This document shows positions 1-10,000 of a DNA stretch of 64,000 bases, one piece after another (the stretch's first letter is position 1; each line of letters opens with the position of its first letter). The position numbers and the translations under genes were made by a program. This stretch comes from Erythrobacter aureus (lineage in GTDB: Bacteria > Pseudomonadota > Alphaproteobacteria > Sphingomonadales > Sphingomonadaceae). The notes beneath the pieces were generated by a model. It searched no databases. It saw nothing but the letters and a program-made list of their open reading frames with translations, and was not told the origin of the DNA. The stretch covers positions 2,520,501 through 2,584,500 of the forward strand of contig NZ_CP031357.1 of assembly GCF_003355455.1 (NCBI RefSeq), in the 5' to 3' direction.

Positions 1-546
1 ACGAAGATGTCCGAACTGGCCGGGGTCGCCGAGGAAATCGGCGAAGTCGTCGATCTGATCGGCGCGATCGCCGATCGCACCAATCTGCTGGCACTCAACG
101 CCTCGATCGAGGCGGCGCGCGGTGGCGAGGCAGGACGCGGCTTTGCCGTGGTTGCTTCGGAAGTGAAGGAACTCGCCCGTCAGACTCGCGAAGCTACCGG
201 CAATGTCGCCTCGCGCATCGTCGGGATGCAGGTGATGACGCGTGAAAGCGTCGAAGCCCTCGCCCGGATCGGCGAGCGTATCCGCGAAGTGGAGACAACC
301 GCGACCGCCATTGCACAAGCGGTCGACGAACAGTCTCTTTCGAGCCGCGAACTTGCCCGCAATCTCGATCGCGCAGCCAATGGGGTCGACAACATCGGCG
401 GCGGAATTGCACAGATCGGTGAAACGGCCCGCAGCACCGGTGCAGCGGCCGACAAGGTACTCGCATCCGCAGCGACACTCGACCACACGGCCCGCGATCT
501 AGAAGGCCGCGCGCGCGAATTCGTGAGTTCGGTTCGCGCGGCGTGA
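1..546 (+). CDS. Methyl-accepting chemotaxis protein, C-terminal signalling part (5' end outside window)
   Basis: The frame is open at base 1, so only the last 181 residues are seen. They hold the strongly conserved tip of the cytoplasmic hairpin that binds CheA and CheW, with the signature NLLALNASIEAARGG followed by GRGFAVVASEVKELARQT. The rest is a long Ala/Glu-rich coiled coil typical of the descending helix. No C-terminal CheR-docking pentapeptide is visible; the protein ends FVSSVRAA. Sensor and membrane parts lie upstream of the window, so ligand and topology cannot be judged. The family assignment is very safe. Confidence 0.93.
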   Translation, partial: TKMSELAGVAEEIGEVVDLIGAIADRTNLLALNASIEAARGGEAGRGFAVVASEVKELARQTREATGNVASRIVGMQVMTRESVEALARIGERIREVETTATAIAQAVDEQSLSSRELARNLDRAANGVDNIGGGIAQIGETARSTGAAADKVLASAATLDHTARDLEGRAREFVSSVRAA

Positions 547-576
547 CGATACGACGATTGTCCGGGAGTGTCCCGG

Positions 577-637
577 ATTGCCAAGCCAGTGAAGGCATAG
601 GGGCGATGCAATCGCGCCCGACCTGGCAAGCCTTTTT
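577..637 (+). terminator. Candidate terminator after the chemotaxis gene
   Basis: TTGCCA near 578 pairs with TGGCAA near 624-629, enclosing a second hairpin (GGGCGAT with ATCGCGCCC, one bulge), and five T follow at 633-637. It lies between the convergent chemotaxis receptor gene and the DsbA-family gene that ends at 638. The arms are interrupted, so this is a moderate call. Confidence 0.45.
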
Positions 638-1321
638 CTAGGTGGCAGTCTTCTCAGCCACCCTCCTTAGCGCATCGGCATAGGCCTCGGGCGGCTGCGC
701 ACCGGGGATCATGAACTTGTTCTCGACCACCATTGCGGGCACGCCGGTAATGTTGAGATCCCAGGCGGCGCGCTCTTCGGCGCGAACCTTATGCGTGAGT
801 TCCTCGCTGGCGAGCGCGGCTTCGGCACCCGCGCGGTCGAAACCGACAGCCTCCGCCACGTCGAGCAGCACGTCGTGATCCGCAATCTTGCGGCGCTCGT
901 TGAAATGCGCCCGGAACAGCGCAAGCTTGAGCTCGGTCTGCTTGGCCGCCCCATGTTCCTCGCGCGCCCAGGTCAGCAGCTTGTGTGCATCGAACGTGTT
1001 CCACATCCAGCGCTGCGGTTCGGGATCGGGGCCAGCGTAGTCGAGCGACACACCGGCATTCTGGGCAGCTTCGCGCATGCGGCCCTGCACCGCCTTGGAC
1101 TGTTCAGGGGTGGAACCGTATTTGCGCGCGATATGCGCCGTGCTTTCCTCGCCCTCGGGCGGCATGTCCGGATTGAGTTCGAAGGCATGCCAGCGAATGT
1201 CCGCCTCGATCTCGCCATCGAGCTGTTCGAGCCCCTTCTGCAGGGAGCCCCAGCCGACCAGGCACCAGGGGCACATGACATCGGACCAGATATCGATCCG
1301 CAAGGTTCTCGGCTCGCTCAT
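638..1321 (-). CDS. DsbA family oxidoreductase, FrnE-like
   Basis: A 227-residue thioredoxin-fold protein of the FrnE / 2-hydroxychromene-2-carboxylate isomerase-like branch of the DsbA superfamily. The redox motif CPWC is at residues 17-20 after a short beta strand (LRIDIWSDVM), and the cis-Pro loop is GVPAMV. There is no signal peptide, so it is probably a cytoplasmic disulfide or polyketide-type oxidoreductase. I chose the ATG at 1321 because it overlaps the stop of the upstream NudC gene as ATGA; an upstream in-frame ATG at 1336 would lie inside that gene. The substrate is unknown. Confidence 0.85.
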   Translation of the reverse strand: MSEPRTLRIDIWSDVMCPWCLVGWGSLQKGLEQLDGEIEADIRWHAFELNPDMPPEGEESTAHIARKYGSTPEQSKAVQGRMREAAQNAGVSLDYAGPDPEPQRWMWNTFDAHKLLTWAREEHGAAKQTELKLALFRAHFNERRKIADHDVLLDVAEAVGFDRAGAEAALASEELTHKVRAEERAAWDLNITGVPAMVVENKFMIPGAQPPEAYADALRRVAEKTAT

Positions 1322-2175
1322 CTCTTCACCCACCATTGCATCAGGTGATGCGCGATAGCATGGCGCGGCGGGCAGCGGAACGGACCGTTACCGGCCAGCG
1401 CGGCTTCCACCTCTTCGCGCGTATAGAAGTTGATCTCGGCCATTTCGGTTTCGTCAATGGTCAACTCGTCACTGTCGGCATGGCTATGGCAGCCGATCAT
1501 CAATTGGCTCGGGAAGGGCCAGGGCTGGCTGGCGATGTAGGAGACATCGCGCACCGTGATGCCCGCCTCTTCCAGCACCTCGCGATTGACCGCTTCTTCG
1601 ATACTCTCGCCCGGCTCGACGAAACCGGCAAGCGCGGAAAAGCTCCCCTCCGGCCATCCGAGACCGCGACCGAGCATCAACTTGCCCTGATATTCGACCA
1701 GCATGATGGTGACCGGATCGGTGCGCGGGAAATGGCTCGCGCCGCAAGCGGTACAGTCGCGCTGCCAGCCACCCTTGGCGAGCTTCGTGGCACCCCCGCA
1801 GGCCGCGCAGAACCGGTGCCGCGCATGCCAGTCGGTCAGGCTGCGCGCGCCGCCGTAGATCGCTAGATCGTCGGGCCGCAACGTCGCCATGAGCGACCAG
1901 AGCCGCGGGTTTGCCATGCGCGGGCTGGCATCGCCTTTGGGCGGTACGACAGCGAAACAGGCCTTGCCCTCGTCGAGCCCCAGAAAGCACAGTTCGGCAT
2001 CCTCCGGCGCATCGGCCAGCGTGCCCCAGACCAACCCGCCATCGTCGCCGATCGCAGGCATCAGCCCATCGAGCGCGAGCACCCGCGCTTTCCAGTTCAT
2101 GTAACCCGCCAGCCGTTCGGGATCGGCACGGACGTGGTCGGCGCGGTCGAGGCGCGAGCCGGTAAATGCGAGCAT
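1318..2175 (-). CDS. nudC: NAD(H)/RNA-cap pyrophosphatase NudC
   Basis: A 285-residue Nudix hydrolase. It splits NAD(H) into NMN(H) and AMP, and the family also removes NAD caps from RNA. A zinc ribbon with Cys123, Cys126, Cys141 and Cys144 precedes the Nudix box at about 184-206 (GFVEPGE..REVLEEAG). The NudC signature SQPWPFPSQ is at 216-224. The length is typical. The stop overlaps the start of the downstream DsbA-family gene, and the serine hydrolase gene lies 3 bases upstream, so the three probably form one transcript. Confidence 0.93.
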   Translation of the reverse strand: MLAFTGSRLDRADHVRADPERLAGYMNWKARVLALDGLMPAIGDDGGLVWGTLADAPEDAELCFLGLDEGKACFAVVPPKGDASPRMANPRLWSLMATLRPDDLAIYGGARSLTDWHARHRFCAACGGATKLAKGGWQRDCTACGASHFPRTDPVTIMLVEYQGKLMLGRGLGWPEGSFSALAGFVEPGESIEEAVNREVLEEAGITVRDVSYIASQPWPFPSQLMIGCHSHADSDELTIDETEMAEINFYTREEVEAALAGNGPFRCPPRHAIAHHLMQWWVKR

Positions 2176-2178
2176 ACC

Positions 2179-3489
2179 TTATGCCTGCGCGGCTTGCATC
2201 GCGGCCAGATCCTTGCCCACCGCTGCGGGAAAGCCGGTATGGATCGGATAGGCTTCGGACGGCATATATTGCGTCATCAGGGTAGCGCGCAGGCCGGCCT
2301 TGAAATTGACGAAGGCGACGGTGCCCGCCGCCCCGCCCCAGCCATAGGCGCCGTCGGTCACGCGGCCGCCCGCACCGAAGCCCTGTCCTTCGACCCAGGT
2401 GCCCTCGGTCGTCGCGGTGGCGGGCAGCAAGTTCGACGTGCCCACCCGCACGGCAAGTTCGCCCATCACGCGCTTGCCGTCGATCATGCCGTAGCCGAGC
2501 AGCATGGTGAGGAAACGATCGTAATCGCGGGCAGACGAGACCAGCCCCGCGCCGCCGAAGGGAAACGGCGGCTCGTCGAGATAGATCGAGGCCCTTGCCG
2601 GATCCATCGGCAGCGGCGTGTTATTCATGATTCCGTAATTGGTGGTGAAGCGCCCGACATCGCTTTCGGGAACCGTGAAGAACGTACTGGTCATGCCCGC
2701 CGGTTCGAAGATTTGCGTGTGCAGGAATTCGTCGAACGGCATGCCACTGGCTACCTCGATCACCCTACCGAGCAGATCCAGACCGACCGAATAACTCCAC
2801 TTGGTGCCAGGCTGCAGCACCAGCGGCAGTTTGGCGAGGCGATCGGCGAAGGTGTCGAGCCCGGTGACTGCCTGACCCCGGCCAAGACCAGGAATTGGCA
2901 GACGGCTGACCTGCCCCGGGATCAGACCCTGTTCGGTGTAGGCGGCACTGATCGGCCCCTTCTGCACGATATTGTAGCCCAGCCCCGCAGTATGCGTAAG
3001 CAGTTGGCGCACGGTGATCGGGCGTTCGGCCGGGACCAGATCGGTCAGCGATCCGTCATAGGTTCTCTGCACCTGCATGTTCTCATAGGCCGGAAGCAGT
3101 TCGGCGATCGGCTGGTCGAGACCGAGGCGGCCCTCGTCGATCAGCATCATCGCGGCCATGCCGGTGATGGGCTTGGTCATCGAATAGATGCGATAGAGGC
3201 TGTCGGCATCCACCTTGCTCGGCCCGCCCAGAGCCAGCGTGCCGCGCGCGATATAGAGCGGGTCCTGACGCCCCCACCCCAGCGCCGCGATCATGTTGGC
3301 AACCTTGCGTTCGGAGACATAGCTGTCGACCATGGCGGTAACGTTGCGCCAGTTCGCCGCATACTCGCGGGCGGCGGCCAGCCTTCCCATCGGCGCCCCC
3401 GCCAGCGCTGCCCCGGCAGTGAGCCAGGCGCCCCCGCGTAGCAGCGCGCGGCGGGACATCTGCGGGGTATCGAAGGTGCGATAGGGCAT
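2179..3489 (-). CDS. Exported serine hydrolase, beta-lactamase class C family (EstB-like)
   Basis: A 436-residue protein of the class C beta-lactamase / penicillin-binding esterase family. The N-terminus has a Tat-type signal (SRRALLRGGAWLTAGAALAGAP), so export is likely. The active-site motif SMTK lies in YRIYSMTKPITG, and a YSV motif is the probable second element. The C-terminus has HTGF, close to the usual HxG motif. The ATG at 3489 is preceded by GGAGAG. Most relatives without a clinical context are esterases or D-aminopeptidases, so calling it a resistance gene would be unsupported. Confidence 0.85.
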   Translation of the reverse strand: MPYRTFDTPQMSRRALLRGGAWLTAGAALAGAPMGRLAAAREYAANWRNVTAMVDSYVSERKVANMIAALGWGRQDPLYIARGTLALGGPSKVDADSLYRIYSMTKPITGMAAMMLIDEGRLGLDQPIAELLPAYENMQVQRTYDGSLTDLVPAERPITVRQLLTHTAGLGYNIVQKGPISAAYTEQGLIPGQVSRLPIPGLGRGQAVTGLDTFADRLAKLPLVLQPGTKWSYSVGLDLLGRVIEVASGMPFDEFLHTQIFEPAGMTSTFFTVPESDVGRFTTNYGIMNNTPLPMDPARASIYLDEPPFPFGGAGLVSSARDYDRFLTMLLGYGMIDGKRVMGELAVRVGTSNLLPATATTEGTWVEGQGFGAGGRVTDGAYGWGGAAGTVAFVNFKAGLRATLMTQYMPSEAYPIHTGFPAAVGKDLAAMQAAQA

Positions 3490-3599
3490 TCGTGTCTCTC
3501 CGGATTTCAAATCGGCGGGTTTGTGCGGGAGCGGCGGCAGAGCGTCAATTGCCAATCGAAACTGTTGCAATCGGCCAGTGTCCTAACCATATAGGACAC

Positions 3600-3821
3600 A
3601 TGCTCAACCTGCTCTCCATCCTGTTCGGGATCGTCTCGCTCGTCGTCGTCATTCCGGCGACCATCCCCCTTCTCGGCTGGGCCAACTGGCTCGCGCTGCC
3701 GCTGATTGCGGTCGGCGTGGTGCTGGGCCAGCTTTCGTCGAGCAATACCGGGCGCAATTTCTGTCTGATCGTGCTGCTGATCGCCGCTGTGCGGCTGACG
3801 CTGGGCGGCGGGATTATCTGA
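3600..3821 (+). CDS. Small membrane protein of unknown function
   Basis: A 73-residue protein with three hydrophobic stretches (LLSILFGIVSLVVVIPATIPLLGW, LALPLIAVGVVLG, LIVLLIAAVRLTLGG) separated by a short polar loop SSSNTGRN. It is very likely an inner-membrane protein. The ATG at 3600 is used because everything upstream in frame reads as non-protein. I do not recognise the family. It is convergent with mutY, and the 3822-3897 spacer carries G+C-rich hairpins of the dispersed type common in sphingomonads. Confidence 0.6.
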   Translation: MLNLLSILFGIVSLVVVIPATIPLLGWANWLALPLIAVGVVLGQLSSSNTGRNFCLIVLLIAAVRLTLGGGII

Positions 3822-3859
3822 CGATCGATCTCCCGCGAAGGGGGAGCCTCAGGCGGTCG

Positions 3860-3905
3860 AGCGCATCGCTGTCTGAAGATCCCGCCTGCGCGGGGAATCA
3901 TGACG
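3860..3905. repeat. REP-like G+C-rich hairpin between convergent genes
   Basis: TCCCGCCTGCGCGGGGA around 3880 forms a small hairpin resembling the TCCCGCCTGCGCGGGAA element that recurs between genes in many sphingomonad genomes (recalled, not checked here). It sits at the converging ends of the small membrane protein gene and mutY and touches the mutY stop. It may serve as a bidirectional terminator. Confidence 0.4.
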
Positions 3906-4917
3906 TTACCAGCCGGGCGGCCTTGGTGAAGAGCGTCGGCAGGCCCGCTTCGTTAAGCGTGTCGAGAGGCCACCATTCACCCTCGCCGCTGGGCTGTGTT
4001 GCATCACGCTGCACCTGCACCGACAGTTCGAGCGCGAAATGAGTGAAGGTGTGCCGCACCATTCCCGCACCTTCCCAGTCCCCATCCAGCGGCGGCTCGC
4101 CCAAGCCATCGCCGCGTGCGCTCCAGCCATCATCGGGCAGCGCGCGCATCCCACCGAGCATCCCCTTGCCCTCGCGCCGGACGAGCCACACGGCATTCTC
4201 CCGCTCGATCCAATAGGCGCGCCCCTGCCGCACAGGCTTGGCCTTTTTCGGTGCCTTGACCGGGAACCGCGCCGGATCGCCCGTCGCCCGAGCCCGACAG
4301 TCTGCGCTTAGCGGGCAGAGCAGGCATTTGGGATCGCGCGTCGTGCAGATTCCCGAACCCAGATCCATCATCGCCTGCGCGAAGTCTCCCGCGCGCTTCT
4401 CCGGCGTAATCTCAGCGGCTGCAGCACGGATCGCCTTGCGCGCAACCGGTAGCGGGTCTTCGATAGCGAATAGCCGCGCAACTACCCGCTCGACATTGGC
4501 ATCGACGACCACCGCGCGCCGGTCGAAGGCGATCGCGGCCACGGCGGCCGCGGTATAGGCACCCAGCCCGGGCAGTTCGCGCAATTCCCCCTCGGTCATG
4601 GGAAATCCGCCACGCTGCGCCACCTCTCCCGCGCATTTCACAAGATTGCGTGCGCGCGAGTAATATCCCAGCCCCGCCCATGCCGCCATGATGTCCTCCT
4701 GCGGAGCTGCGGCAAGCTCTTCGACCGTGGGCCAGCGCGAGACGAAGGTTTCGAAATAGGGTTTCACCGCCGCAACAGTCGTCTGTTGCAGCATGATTTC
4801 CGACAACCATACGCGATAGGGGTCGGGTGGCGGCGCTCCGGGCCGCGCGCGCCACGGCAAATCGCGCGCATGCCCATCGTACCAGTCGAGCAATCTATCG
4901 GAGACGGTGGCGGTCAC
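3898..4917 (-). CDS. mutY: A/G-specific adenine DNA glycosylase MutY
   Basis: A 339-residue base-excision repair enzyme that removes adenine opposite 8-oxoguanine. Catalytic Glu40 lies in LSEIMLQQTTV, the helix-hairpin-helix LPGLGAYTA at 115-123, and catalytic Asp139 in VVDANVERV. The [4Fe-4S] loop is complete: Cys191, Cys198, Cys201, Cys207 in C-x6-C-x2-C-x5-C spacing. A C-terminal Nudix-like domain (from about 225) recognises 8-oxoG. It is divergent from dciA with only 14 bases between starts. Confidence 0.97.
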   Translation of the reverse strand: MTATVSDRLLDWYDGHARDLPWRARPGAPPPDPYRVWLSEIMLQQTTVAAVKPYFETFVSRWPTVEELAAAPQEDIMAAWAGLGYYSRARNLVKCAGEVAQRGGFPMTEGELRELPGLGAYTAAAVAAIAFDRRAVVVDANVERVVARLFAIEDPLPVARKAIRAAAAEITPEKRAGDFAQAMMDLGSGICTTRDPKCLLCPLSADCRARATGDPARFPVKAPKKAKPVRQGRAYWIERENAVWLVRREGKGMLGGMRALPDDGWSARGDGLGEPPLDGDWEGAGMVRHTFTHFALELSVQVQRDATQPSGEGEWWPLDTLNEAGLPTLFTKAARLVTS

Positions 4918-4931
4918 GGCCCGCCTATGGC

Positions 4932-5477
4932 ATGAGCGCTCCCACGATGGGAAGCGACAAGACCAGATCCGGATCGAAGAAGTACCAGCGCCCGCGCGGG
5001 GGCGGGGCCAAACCGATCAGCGATCTGATGCCGCAGATCGGGCGCAGCGCGTTCCGCCGCTTCGGCTTCGTCCAAAGCTCCGTGGTGAGCCGCTGGCCGG
5101 AAATCGTGGGTGAGACCCATGCGAAGGTCTGCACACCCGAGATGATTCGCTTCCCCCCGGGCGAGAAATCCGAAGGCATCATGCATCTGGTCGTCAAACC
5201 TGCGCACGCGCCGCTGGTGCAGCAGGTGATCCCCGAAATCGTCGACCGGGTGAACCGGTTTTTCGGCTATCGCGCCATTGCCCGCATCAAGTTGCGGCAA
5301 GGCCAGGTTAAGCCACCACCTGACAGGGACAGGCGGAAGGCACCGCCATCGCTAAAACCGATTCCGATGGAATTGGGCGACAGCCTGCGCGATATTGGGG
5401 ATCCCGAATTGAGGACAGTGCTGGAATCGCTGGCCCGCAGTCTCGGATCGCAAGAAGACGGGAACGAGAACACGTGA
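4932..5477 (+). CDS. DciA-like DUF721 protein (replicative helicase partner)
   Basis: A 181-residue protein with a DUF721 domain at about 40-130 (GRSAFRRFGFVQSSVVSRWP, then IPEIVDRVNRFFGYRAIARI). DciA proteins are ancestral loaders of the replicative helicase DnaB where DnaC/DnaI is absent; assignment here is by domain resemblance. N- and C-terminal tails are basic and probably disordered. ATG 4932 or 4947 could be the start; neither has a strong ribosome site. Its stop overlaps the GTG of the next DsbA gene (GTGA), so the two are translationally coupled. Confidence 0.82.
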   Translation: MSAPTMGSDKTRSGSKKYQRPRGGGAKPISDLMPQIGRSAFRRFGFVQSSVVSRWPEIVGETHAKVCTPEMIRFPPGEKSEGIMHLVVKPAHAPLVQQVIPEIVDRVNRFFGYRAIARIKLRQGQVKPPPDRDRRKAPPSLKPIPMELGDSLRDIGDPELRTVLESLARSLGSQEDGNENT

Positions 5478-6181
5478 AAATCAAAAGCATGATGCTGAAG
5501 GGCCTTGCCCTGCTGGGCGTCGGAACGCTCGCTCTGAGCGCGAGCGCACAGGAACGGCCGATCCTTCCCGGCGGCAATTGGGGCAGCATGCTGGCCGAAA
5601 CCGATGGCGGGCACCTGTTCGGCAATCCGGATGCGGACCGTAAGCTGATCGAGTTCATGAGCTATACTTGTTCGCACTGCGCCACTTTCGCGCGCAATGG
5701 CGAAGGAGCGATCAAGGTGGCCTACGTTCCCAGCGGCCGTATCAGCTACGAAATCCGCCACCTGATCCGCGATCCGGTGGATCTGTCCGCGGCCCTGCTG
5801 ACCCATTGCGGCGATGCCAGCAAGTTCGGCGGCAATCACGAAGCGATCATGTATCGCTTCGACGAATGGATGGGGAAAGCCGCCAAGGCTACGCAGGCGC
5901 AGCGCTCGCGCTGGCAATTTGGCTCGCTTCCCGCGCGGCTACAGGCGATCGCCAGCGATCTCGATTTCTACGATATCATGGAAACGCGCGGCTACGGCCG
6001 TGCCGAGCTCGATGGTTGTCTGTCGGACGAAGCGAAAGCCCGGGCGATGGCCGATACGTCAGCCGCCGATGTCAAAAAATACGGCCTCACCGGCACTCCC
6101 AGCTTCGTCCTAGACGGCGAACTGCTCGAAGGCACGCATGACTGGCTCAGCCTCGAAAAACATCTCGCCGACGTGTTCTGA
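5474..6181 (+). CDS. Exported DsbA family thioredoxin-like protein
   Basis: A 235-residue protein with a Sec signal peptide (GLALLGVGTLALSASAQ, cleavage after about residue 25) and a thioredoxin fold with CSHC at 66-69 and cis-Pro in TGTPSFVLDG. It should act in the periplasm as a thiol oxidase or isomerase. It starts with GTG overlapping the dciA stop. A second DsbA-like gene follows, so the two probably work in sequence or on different substrates. Length and layout fit the DsbA pair found before smc in related genomes. Confidence 0.87.
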   Translation: MKIKSMMLKGLALLGVGTLALSASAQERPILPGGNWGSMLAETDGGHLFGNPDADRKLIEFMSYTCSHCATFARNGEGAIKVAYVPSGRISYEIRHLIRDPVDLSAALLTHCGDASKFGGNHEAIMYRFDEWMGKAAKATQAQRSRWQFGSLPARLQAIASDLDFYDIMETRGYGRAELDGCLSDEAKARAMADTSAADVKKYGLTGTPSFVLDGELLEGTHDWLSLEKHLADVF

Positions 6182-6291
6182 ACCCGGGCGAACCTGTTTT
6201 TCGGGGGAAAGGCCTGTGGATAGGCAGTGGCGCGCCTTCCCTTCGCCGTGCCCCCTGACCTAGCCTCCCCAGTCCAGATAAGAGGATTCCG

Positions 6292-7032
6292 ATGACCAAG
6301 ACCCTGCGTTTCGCTCTCGCCGCACCGATCGCCCTCGCGCTTGCCTCCTGCGGTTCGGGCGCTGACGAAACAGGCGAGATCGCCGGCGAAGCAATCGCCG
6401 CCATTCCGGCACCCGAGGGAACCGAGTGGCGCGACATGGTGACCGTTACCGACATGGACGGGTACATGATCGGCAATCCCGACGCGCCGATCAAGGTGGT
6501 GGAATATGCTTCGCTGACGTGCCCGACCTGCGCGCGCTTCGCGGAAGAAGGGATGGAGCCCCTGGTTTCCGAATATGTGAATTCCGGCCGGGTCAGCTTC
6601 GAATTGCGCAACCAGATCCATGGCCCCCACGACCTCGCCCTGGCCACGATGGTGCGCTGTGCAGCGGACGAAGCCTTCATTCCGCTATCGGATCAGGTCT
6701 TTGCCAACCAGCAACAGGTACTTACTCCCATCTTCGAAAACCAGGCTGCAGTCGAACAATCGCTCAACCTGCCTCCCGAAGAGCGTTTGGTCCGGCTGGC
6801 GGAGGTCGGGGGATTCTACGATTTCTTCGCCGCCCGTGGACTGAGCGAGGACCAGGCGCGTCAGTGCCTTGCGGATACAGACGCCTATTCCAAAATCGCC
6901 GATAACTCGACCAAGCAATCCGATGAACTCGACATCCAGGGCACGCCGACCTTCCTGATCAACGGCAACCATGCCGATGCCAATACCTGGGCAGCACTGG
7001 AGCCCATCCTCCAGCGCGCCGGCGCCAGGTAG
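6292..7032 (+). CDS. DsbA family thioredoxin-like lipoprotein
   Basis: A 246-residue protein whose N-terminus is a lipoprotein signal with lipobox ALASC, lipidated Cys20. After an acidic linker comes a thioredoxin fold with CPTC at 77-80 and cis-Pro in IQGTPTFLING. The core resembles the preceding gene product (conserved GNPDA, GRVSFE-type and ELDIQGTPTF elements), suggesting duplication. It is probably a membrane-anchored periplasmic disulfide oxidase. A 27-base gap with GGGGGAA leads to smc. Confidence 0.87.
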   Translation: MTKTLRFALAAPIALALASCGSGADETGEIAGEAIAAIPAPEGTEWRDMVTVTDMDGYMIGNPDAPIKVVEYASLTCPTCARFAEEGMEPLVSEYVNSGRVSFELRNQIHGPHDLALATMVRCAADEAFIPLSDQVFANQQQVLTPIFENQAAVEQSLNLPPEERLVRLAEVGGFYDFFAARGLSEDQARQCLADTDAYSKIADNSTKQSDELDIQGTPTFLINGNHADANTWAALEPILQRAGAR

Positions 7033-7059
7033 GGCGCCGGCCGGGGGGAACGGACACCG

Positions 7060-10000
7060 ATGAAGATCTCGAAGCTCAGATTGAGTGGCTTCAAGAGCTT
7101 CGTAGAACCCGCCACCTTGTTCATCGAACCGGGTCTGACAGGTGTCGTCGGCCCCAATGGCTGCGGCAAATCCAATCTGCTCGAAGCGATCCGCTGGGTC
7201 ATGGGCGAAAACTCGCCCAAATCGATGCGTTCAGGCGGGATGGAAGACGTCATCTTCGCCGGTACGCAAAGCCGCCCGCGACGCGATTTCGCCGAAGTCG
7301 TCCTCCAGGGCGAAGACGACGGTGGCGACGAAATGGAAGTGGTCCGCCGGATCGAACGCGGGGCCGGCAGCGCCTATCGTCTGAATGGACGCGATGTACG
7401 CGCCAAGGACGTGGCGCTGATCTTTGCCGATGCCGCCACCGGCGCCCACAGCCCGGCGCTCGTCAGCCAGGGCAAAATCGCCCAGGTCATCGCCGCCAAA
7501 CCCACCGAGCGCCGCCAGATGCTGGAAGAGGCCGCCGGGATTGCCGGTCTGCATGTTCGCCGCCGCGACGCCGAGAGCAAGCTGCGGCAGACCGAGACCA
7601 ATCTCGAACGGCTTGAAGACATCATGGCCGGGCTCGACAGCCAGATCGCCTCGCTGCGACGGCAGGCCAAACAGGCCGAGCGCTACAGGAAGCTCTCCGA
7701 CCAGATCAAGACCGCCGAGGCGCGGCTGGTCTTCGCCCGCTGGCGCGATGCCGCAGCGGCAGCCGAGGAGGCCAAAAAGGCGGCGGGCGAAGCCGAGGCT
7801 CGCGTTGCCGAAGCGCAGCGGGCGGCCGAAGAGGCTCAGAAAGCCCAGCGCTCGGCTGCCGAAACGCTGGCAGAAGCGCGCGAGGAACAGGCCGACCGCC
7901 GCGACGATGCCAGCGCCCACGGGCACCGCATGGCGGCACTCACCAGCCAGCTCGAAGCTGCCGAGCAGCGCCTCGCCGACCTCGACCGCCAGAAGGCGCG
8001 GCTCGAAGCCGATCGCGGCGATGCCGACCGCCTGACCAAGGACGCCGCCGAAGCGCTGGCGCGGCTCGAACGCGAGCTGGCGGAAAGCGAGAAGGCATTG
8101 GCCGAAGACGAGCAGAAGCGCCCCGTGCTCGAACGCGCGCGCGAGCAGGCCGAACGCGATAGCCGCGCCGCCGAACTCGCGCTGGCCAAGGCCACAGCCG
8201 ATAATGCCGGGGTGGAAGCCGAATGGCGTGTCGCCGAAGCCGAAATCGCCCAAGCGAAGGCGCGGCTCGATCGCTTGGAATCCGAGGGACGCCGGATGGC
8301 CGAACAGCGCGCGGCGCTGATGGGCGAAGATCCGGATGCCGGTGTCGATACGGCGAAGGCAGCGGCCGAACACACTGCGGCGGCGATGGAAGACCTGCGT
8401 AAAAAGGTCGAGGAAATGCAGGCGCGCAAGGCCAAGCTCCAGGCGACACGCGATACGGCTTCTTCCGCGCTGGCCGAAGCGAAAGCAGAGCTTTCGGGCA
8501 TCCAGCGAGAATGGGAGGCGCTCAAGCGCGACCGCGAGGCGCGCGAGCGGGCTGCCTCGAAGCGCAAGGGACGCCAACAGGCGATCGACGGAGTACGCGC
8601 GGCCAAAGGATACGAACGTGCGGTGGCGGCGGCGCTGGGGCGCGATGGGAAGGCACTGCTCGGCCCGCCCGACGATCAGGCGGAAGGGCGCTATTGGACC
8701 GGGGCGGACGCGCCCGCGGCCGCGACCGACAGCCTATCCGCTCATGTCGACACCTGTCCCGACGAACTGCGCGCCCTGCTGGCATTGGTACATGTCGCCG
8801 AGGCCGATGACGGACGGGTGCTGCCCGCTGGCCATGCGCTGGTCAGTCTGGACGGCCATTTGCGCCGGTGGGATGGTCTCGTGGTGCGTGGTGAAGGCTC
8901 GGCGGAAGCCGCGCGACTGGAAGCGGAAAACCGCTTCACCGAACTCGACCGCCGCCTCCCCGCCCTGCGCGAGGCTGCCGAGGATGCCCGGCAATCGCTC
9001 GATGCTGCGAGCGAGGAGCTGGGGCAGCTTCAACGCGATCTCGTAACGACCGATCGCGAGCTGGCCGGTGCCGCCGACGCGGAAAGGCAGGCGCTGCGCG
9101 CGCTCGATCAGGCCGAGGCAGCGCGCGAACGGTTCGCCGCGCGGCTGGCGGAACTCGATCGTAGCGAGGTCGAGCAGGGCGAGGTGATAGCTGCCGCCAA
9201 ATCCGATCTGTCCTCTGCCGAAACGAAGCGCGACGCCCTGCCCGATCCCGAGGCCGGGCGCGCTACGCTGGAAGCGGCCCGGGCGAAGAACGAAGCCGCC
9301 CGCTCGACTCTGCAAGCGCGCGCGGCCGAGCTTGCCAGCCACGACCAGGCGCTGGCGGTCGCGCGCGAACGGGCTTCGGCCCAGCGCAGCGACATGGCCA
9401 ACTGGCAGGCGCGCAGCGGCGATGCGGCGCGGCGCCTGTCGGAAATGGAAATCCGCGCCGAGGAAATCGAGGAAGAGCGTGCGATCACCGCCGCCAAGCC
9501 CGAAGGCCTGATGCGCGAGATCGAACAAGGCGACCAGGTGCGCGAGCGCCTGACGCGCGACCTTGCCGAAGCCGAGAAAGCCGTGGGCGAGGCCAATGCC
9601 GCCGCGCAGCAGGCCGACCATGCCTTTGCCGCCGCCAATGAGAGGCTGGCCGAGGCACGCGAAAGCCGGGCTGGCCTGGCGGAACGGGCAGAGAATCAGG
9701 ATGGCCGCCGGATCGAAATGGCGCGGATTTCTGGCGAGCGCTTCCAGTGCCCGCCCCCGCTGCTGCCCACGCGGTTCGAATTCGACGAGGACACGCTCGG
9801 TTCCGCCGAGGCCGAGGGAGAAGAAATGGACCGCCTGACCGCCAGCCGCGAGCGGATCGGGCCGGTCAATCTGGTCGCAGCCGAGGAATTGGAGCGGATC
9901 GAGAACGAGCATGGCTCCAACGCGGCCGAACAGGAGGAGCTGCGCGAGGCGGTGAGCCGGTTGCGCGGATCGATCGGCAATCTCAACCGCGAGGGCCGCG

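Noticed and set aside
2179..3489. A clinical-type AmpC beta-lactamase
   Set aside because: The SxxK motif is shared with many esterases; the Tat signal and overall sequence fit EstB-like hydrolases, and there is no ampR neighbour.
5474..7032. Treating the two DsbA-like genes before smc as a novel system
   Set aside because: The pair occurs beside mutY and smc in other sphingomonads as I recall, and both have ordinary CxxC thioredoxin folds.
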